64,000 nucleotides of DNA, taken from positions 670,456,640 to 670,520,639 of the forward strand of contig NC_133325.1 of the NCBI RefSeq assembly GCF_042186555.1. Direction: 5' to 3'. Source of the stretch: Aquarana catesbeiana (Eukaryota > Chordata > Amphibia > Anura > Ranidae). Position numbers and translations under genes: made by a program. The notes under the pieces were generated by a model. That model saw nothing but the letters and a program-made list of their open reading frames with translations, had not been told where the DNA came from and did no database searches. Shown here in pieces: positions 58,815 through 64,000 of the stretch. The first letter of the stretch is position 1; every line of letters starts with the position of its first letter.

Positions 58815-59386
58815 CAGTGTGGAAAATATTTGATCCCTTGCAGATTTTGTAAGTTTGCCAACTTACAAAGAAATGAAGGGTCTATAATGTTTATCATAGG
58901 TGTATTTTAAATGATAGAGGCAGAATATAACCAAAAATCCAGAAAAAACACATAATACAAATTGAGCTGCAGTTCAGTGAGAAAAATAAGTACTTGATCC
59001 CCAAGCAAAGCATGACTTAGTACTTGGCGGGGAAACCCTTTTTGGCAAGCACAGTTAAAACATTTTTTGTAGTTGGTTACCAGGTTTACCAAGAGGTATT
59101 TTGGTCCACTCTTCTTTACAGATCTTCTCTAAATTCTTAAAGTTTCTTGGTTGTCACTTGGCAACTCGAAGTTTCAGCTTCCTCCATAAATTTTCTATAG
59201 GATTAAGGTCTGGAGACTGGAAGGCGTCTCCATGACCTTAATGTGCTTCTTCTTGAGCCACTCTTTTGTTGCCTTGGCGGTATGTTTTGGATAATTTTCC
59301 TGCTGGAAGACCCATCCACGACCCATCTTCAGTTTTCTGGCTGAGGGAAGAAGGTTCTCATCCAAGATTTTACAATTCATGTACAA

Positions 59387-59388
<2 letters not shown>
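58815..59388 (-). pseudogene. Tc1-type element fragment with transposase remnant
   Basis: Begins after TA with CAGTGTGGAAAATATTTGAT. The minus frame at 59195-59449 contains WVFQQENYPKHTAKATKEWL, the catalytic third-quarter motif of Tc1 transposases, followed by LKKKHIKVMETPS. The element ends at a TA repeat, so only one terminus and part of the transposase remain. Confidence 0.85.

Positions 59389-59420
<32 letters not shown>
59389..59420. repeat. TA microsatellite
   Basis: About 16 TA units directly after the Tc1 fragment. Confidence 0.9.
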
Positions 59421-59423
<3 letters not shown>

Positions 59424-59425
59424 AT

Positions 59426-59557
59426 ACAAAAACGTTCAATCTGCAGCACCTTGTAGATTTTTTAAGCGAGTTACAAACTCATAAAATGACATGTAATTTT
59501 ATAAGTTTGTAACTCTCCTAATAAATCCACATGGTGCTGCAGATTGGACGTTTTTGT
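59426..59557. repeat. Inverted-repeat hairpin of 132 bp
   Basis: ACAAAAACGTTCAATCTGCA at the left pairs with TGCAGATTGGACGTTTTTGT at the right. The centre is near ATGACATG. Arms of about 60 bp with some mismatches. Confidence 0.8.
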
Positions 59558-59660
59558 TTTTCTACACATTGGAGTTTGGGCGATCTCCATTATCTGCTTT
59601 GCACCTGAAGACTCATTTTTTTTGCTGGGCGTGTGCTGCCCTGACCAGTTTATATATATA

Positions 59661-60183
59661 TATAGTATCTCACAAAAGTGAGTACACCCCTCACATTTTT
59701 GTAAATATTTTATTATTTCTTTTCATGTGACAACACTGAAGAAATTACACTTTGCTACAATGTAAAGTAGTGAGTGTACAGCTTGTATAACAGTGTAAAT
59801 TTGCTGTCCACTCAAAATAACTCAACACCCAGGCATTAATGTCTAAACTGCTGGCAACAAAAGTGAGTACGCCCCTAAGTGAAAATGTCCAAATTGGGCC
59901 CAAAGTGTCAACATTTTGTGTGGCCACCACTATTTTCCAGTACTGCCTTAACTCTCTTGGCATGGAGTTCACCAGAGCTTCACAGGTTGCCACTGGAGTC
60001 CTCTTCCACTCCTCCATGATGACATCACAGAGCTGGTGGATGTTAGAGACCTTGCTCTCCTCCCATCTTCCATTTGAAGATGCTCCACAGATTCTCAATA
60101 GAGTTTAGGTCTGAAGACATGCTTGGCCAGTCCATAACCTTTACCCTCAGCTTCTTTAGCAAGGCAGTGGTTGTCTTGGAGGT
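59661..60183 (-). pseudogene. Second Tc1-type element, cut by a hAT insertion
   Basis: Starts at a TA with GTATCTCACAAAAGTGAGTA, a well-known Tc1-type terminus, and runs through the C-terminal part of a minus-strand transposase (for example SLRGVLTF...HQLCDVIMEEWKRTP pieces in 59745-60098). At 60184 hAT sequence begins. The other part must lie beyond the hAT element, off the window. Confidence 0.8.
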
Positions 60184-61148
60184 TAGGGATGAGCCGAACA
60201 CCCCCCGGTTCGGTTCGCACCAGAACCTGCGAACGGACCGAAAATTCGCACGAACGTTAGAACCCCATTGACGTCTATGGGACTCGAACGTTCGAAATCA
60301 AAAGTGCTAATTTTAAAGGCTAATTTGCATGGTATTGTCTTAAAAAGGGTTTGGGGACCCGGGTCCTACCCCAGGGGACTTGTATCGATGCAAAAAAAAC
60401 TTTTAAAAACGGCCGTTTTTTCGGGAGCAGTGATTTTAATGATGCTTAAAGTAAAAAAAAAAAAAAAAAGTTAAATATTCCTTTAAATATCGTACCTGGG
60501 GTGTGTCTATAGTATGCCTGTAAAGTGGCGCGTGTTTCGCGTGTTTAGAACAGTCCCTGCACAAAATGTCATTTTTAAAGGAAAAAAATCTCATTTAAAA
60601 CTGCTTGCGGGTTTAATGTAATGTCGGGTCCTGGCAATATGGATGAAAATCAGTGAGACAAACAGCATGGGTACCCCCCAGACCATTACCAGGCCCTTTG
60701 GGTCTTGTATGGATATTAAGGGGAACCCCGCACCCAAATTAAAATAAGGAAAGGTGTGGGGCCACCAGGCCCTATATACTCTGAACAGCAGTATACAGGC
60801 GGTGCAAACAAGACAGGGACTGTAGGTTTGTTGTTAAGTAGAATCTGTTTGTAATTTTTAACGGGTACATTTTTAACGGGTACATTTTTAACGTGTTTAG
60901 CTCCAGCCAAAAAATCATTTTTAAGCTTTTTGGAAAACATAGGGAAGGGTTATCACCCCTGTGACATTTGTTTTGCTGTCTTTCCTCCTCTTCAGAAGAT
61001 TTCACCTCACTTTTTGTCCCAATGACAAATGTTTTTTGAAAATTTTGGTTTTTTTGTGGAACAAGGATTGGAAAGCATCAGTGGAAAGGAGAAATGTTTT
61101 TCCCATATTAACTCTTACAGGAGAGAATTTCCCTTCCTAGGGGTAGAT

Positions 61149-61735
61149 TTCTTGGGCTTTTGGTGGTGGTGGTGCCACAACACTGTAAGTCCTCACTCGC
61201 TCTTGGTGGGTGCAGAAATGGGCCCTGCTGTGAAATATTAGATCAAGAATTGTAATTACATGCCCCTGTTGAACAGGGGCTGAAAAATTAGGCCTTAGGC
61301 ACTGGTGCTGGTGCCACAACACTGCAACTCCTCACAGATACTCTAGTTGGAACACAGAAATGAGCCCTGCTGCAAAGTATTGCGTCAAAAATTGTAATAA
61401 CACGCCCCTGTTAAACAGGGGCTGAAAAATTGGGCCTTAGGCACTGGTGCTGGTGCCACAACACTGCAACCCCTCACAGATACTCTAGTTGGAATGCAGA
61501 AATGAGCCCTGCTGCAAAGTATTGCATCAAAAATTGTAATTACAGGCCCCTGTTAAACAGGGGCTGAAAAATTGGGCCTTAGGCACTGGTGCTGGTGCCA
61601 CAACACTGCAACCCCTCACAGATACTCTAGTTGTAACGCAGAAACAAGCCCTGCTGCAAAGTATTGCATCAAAAATTGTAATTACACGCCCCTGTTAAAC
61701 AGGGGCTGAAAAACTGGGCCTTAGGCACTGGTGGT
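61149..61735 (+). repeat. Tandem array with a 142-bp period
   Basis: GGCCTTAGGCACTGGTG begins at 61291, 61433, 61575 and 61717, an exact 142-bp spacing. An earlier, more diverged unit lies around 61149. Each unit contains the hairpin GCCCCTGTTAAACAGGGGC (one base varies) in a non-coding part of the hAT element. Confidence 0.9.
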
Positions 61736-61867
61736 GGCGCCCAGAACCAAAAATGTTCTTACAAGCTATCAGCGTGATGATTGAGGAGGAAGAGGATAAT
61801 TACTCAGGGATAGTCACTCAGCATCAGCATAGGCAGTCTTTGAAGGGATCTGAGATTTCAAAAAAAA

Positions 61868-63990
61868 TTATTCGGTTACATCAGCATCAGGTGCTTGGTA
61901 GCTGGTGGTGATCCAAGACTGATTCATTTTTATGAAGGTCAGTCGATCGACCGAGTCGGTGGACAGACGCACCCTGTGATCGGTTACAAAGCCTCCAGCA
62001 GCACTGAATGTGCGTTCCGAAAGAACGCTGGATGCAGGACAGGCCAGTAGCTCAATTGCATACTGTGCAAGCTCTGGCCAGTGATCCATCCTCAAGACCC
62101 AGTAACCCAGAGGATTTTCGGTGGGAAAGGTGTCCAAGTCAGATCTTGCCCCTAGGTATTCCTGCACCATGTAAAACAGACGCTGGCGATGGTTGCTGGA
62201 ACCGATCATACCTTGGGGCTGCGGACCAAAAAATTGTCTGAACGCATCGGTCAGACCGCCACCTTCTCCACCGCTCCTTCTTTGACTGACCGAAGCCTCA
62301 GCAACACGTTGTCCAGAAACAGGAGTTTGTAACCTCCCAGTCTCTGGGAACGCGTTGCACAGACCTTTCTGCAAGGCCTCCCGAAGATGTTTTATCCTCT
62401 GCTCCCTCTGCGATGGCAAGATAAGGTCCGCAACCTTACCCTTGTAACGTGGATCAAGGAGGGTTGCCAGCCAGTATTGGTCCTTCTCCTTGATACCACG
62501 AATACGAGGATCCTTACGCAGGCTTTGCAGGATCAGGGAGGCCATGCAGCGTAGGTTTGCTGAGGCATTCGGTCCGGAGTCCTCTGGGTCACTAAGGACA
62601 ACATGGTCCGCAGCCACCTCCTCCTAGCCACGTACAAGTCCATGTGTTTCTTGGGACTGATCCCTTAAAGACTGCTGCTGATGCTGAGTGCCAGGCTCCA
62701 CCTCCATACTGACACAATCTTCCTCCTCCTCCTCCTCTTCCTGTGTGATCGGCGGGCACGCAGGAACACTGTCTGGATAAAGGGGGCCTTGAGAGCTAAG
62801 GAAGTCCTCCTCTTCCTGCCTCTGTTCTGCCTCAAGTGCCCTGTGCATTATTCCACACAGCGTGTGCTCCAACAGGTGGACAAGGGGGACAGTGTCACTG
62901 ATGCATGCACTGTCACTGCTCACCCTCCTCATGGCCTCCTCAAATGGTGACAGGACAGTGCATGCATCGCTGATCATGGCCCACTGGCGTGGGGAAAAAA
63001 ACCAAGCTCCCCTGAGCCTGTCCTGGTGCCATAGTCGCACAGGTACTCATTGATGGCCCTCTGCTGCGTGTGCAGCCACTGCAGCATGGCCAACGTTGAG
63101 TTCCACCTGGTGGGCATGTCACAGATTAGGCGGTTCTTGAGCAGGTTAAACTCCTTTTGGAGGTCCGTCAGCCGAGCACTGGCATTATATGACCGGCAGA
63201 AATGCACACAGACTTTCCTGGCCTGCCTCAGGACATCCTGTAAGCCCGGGTACCTGCCCAAGAACCGCTGCACCACCAAGTTAAGGACGTGAGCCAAACA
63301 GGGCACATGGGTCATTTGTCCCTGTCGGAGGGCAGAGAGGAGGTTGGTGCCATTGTCACAAACCACCATTCCTGCCTTAAGTTGGCGTGGCGTCAACTAC
63401 CTCTGAACCTGCCCCTGCAGAGCTGACAGAACCTCTGCCCCAGTGTGGCTCCTGTCCCCCAAGCACACCAGCTCAAGCACCGCATGGCATCTTTTGGCCT
63501 GCGTACTTGCGTAGCCCCTTGAACGGCTACGGAGCACCGCTGGTTCCGAGGACAAAGCACAGGAAGAGGCCATGGAGGAAGAAGAAGAGGAGGGGGTGGA
63601 GGAGAGAGGTGTGTCACAATCATTAGCATTTTGGAGGCGTGGTGGCGGAACAACCTTCAACACTACTGCACCTTGTCCTGCATCCTTCCCAGCTGCCAGC
63701 AGAATCACCCAATGCGCCGTGAAACTTAGGTAACGTCCCTGTCCATGCCTGCTGGACCATGAGTCAGCGGTAATATGAACCTTACCGCTGACCGCCCTGT
63801 ACAGCGAGGCATGGACATTGCCTTCCACATGCCAGTAGAGAGCCGGAATCGCCTTCCGTGAGAAAAAGTGGCATTTGGGTACCTGCCACTGAGGAACCGC
63901 ACATTCCACAAACTCACGGAAGGGGGCAGAGTCTACCAACTGAAAAGGCAGCAGTTGAAGTGCTAGCAATTTTGCCAAGCTAGCATTCAA
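61868..63990 (-). pseudogene. hAT transposase, interrupted
   Basis: The reading order on the minus strand is: HITADSWSSRHGQ near 63760 (first catalytic Asp), VVCDNGTNLLSAL near 63350 (second catalytic Asp), MPTRWNSTLAML near 63090, and the hAT C-terminal dimerisation region YAIELLACPASSVLSERTFS, then RVRLSTDSVDRLTF, at about 61945-62065. The frame is broken by an in-frame TAG at 63397-63399, a frame change near 63000 at a poly-T run and a stop at about 62624. The N-terminal zinc-finger part would lie past the right edge. The family resembles BED-type hAT transposases. The enzyme would act in trans on hAT ends but cannot be made from this copy. Confidence 0.87.
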
Positions 63991-64000
63991 CCGCTGGGCA

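Larger units (their letters stand above)
60184..64000 (-). mobile_element. hAT element with transposase, runs off the right edge
   Basis: The left terminus is TAGGGATGAGCCGAACACCC inside Tc1 sequence. 60184-61148 is non-coding, with further short ORFs that have no family pattern. 61149-61735 is a tandem array. 61868 onward is a broken transposase on the minus strand. Confidence 0.82.

Overview
The window looks like vertebrate nuclear DNA, most probably from a frog and plausibly a true frog (Ranidae). It is AT-rich, almost gene-free and packed with nested transposons. The only host gene I can support is a split collagen gene on the minus strand. The families present (piggyBac elements with TTAA target sites, Harbinger MITEs ending in GGCCCCTTTCACAC, several hAT families, Tc1 elements, an L1-clade LINE, a CR1/L2-like LINE, a tRNA-derived SINE, a Penelope-like fragment and a gamma-type endogenous retrovirus) match what I know of large anuran genomes. 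The species assignment is inference.

Host gene. Five exons between 1476 and 14465 on the minus strand have clean splice sites, and their reading frame continues from exon to exon through phase-1 introns. In gene order they are 14465-14315, 13601-13566, 8177-8079, 7284-7123 and 1568-1476. They encode a non-collagenous linker, two Gly-X-Y stretches and the spacer between them. The linker and spacer match my memory of collagen XXVI alpha 1 (COL26A1, also EMID2). The 5' exons (signal peptide, EMI domain) and the 3' exons are not visible. From 14466 to the right edge (49.5 kb) the window is therefore probably a single COL26A1 intron filled with transposons.

Layout. 1-15 kb: Penelope fragment, COL26A1 exons and introns, an old piggyBac copy interrupted at 3645-4875, and a hAT element (9220-13439) carrying a 5'-truncated L1-type LINE (9238-12366). 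15-25 kb: foldback elements, MITEs, a second copy of the same hAT family (21127-22506) with two nested elements, and a SINE. 25-36 kb: a Russian-doll cluster. It holds one piggyBac MITE with nested insertions, then hAT flanks around a 7-kb piggyBac element (28289-35263) that carries long inverted repeats, a recombined tandem duplication, a roughly 355-bp satellite and the decayed tail of a transposase. 36-49 kb: mostly unassigned intron with a LINE fragment, a Tc1 relic and further MITEs. 49.8-58.1 kb: an endogenous retrovirus with near-identical LTRs, gag, pro-pol and env, all broken, and a Harbinger MITE between env and the 3' LTR. 58-64 kb: two Tc1 fragments, then a hAT element with a broken transposase running off the right edge.

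No protein-coding gene other than collagen and transposon genes, no RNA gene and no CRISPR array was found. The most informative content is the COL26A1 exon chain, the retrovirus, and several nested insertions whose order can be read from intact target-site duplications. I did not find a previously undescribed biological system that I could defend.
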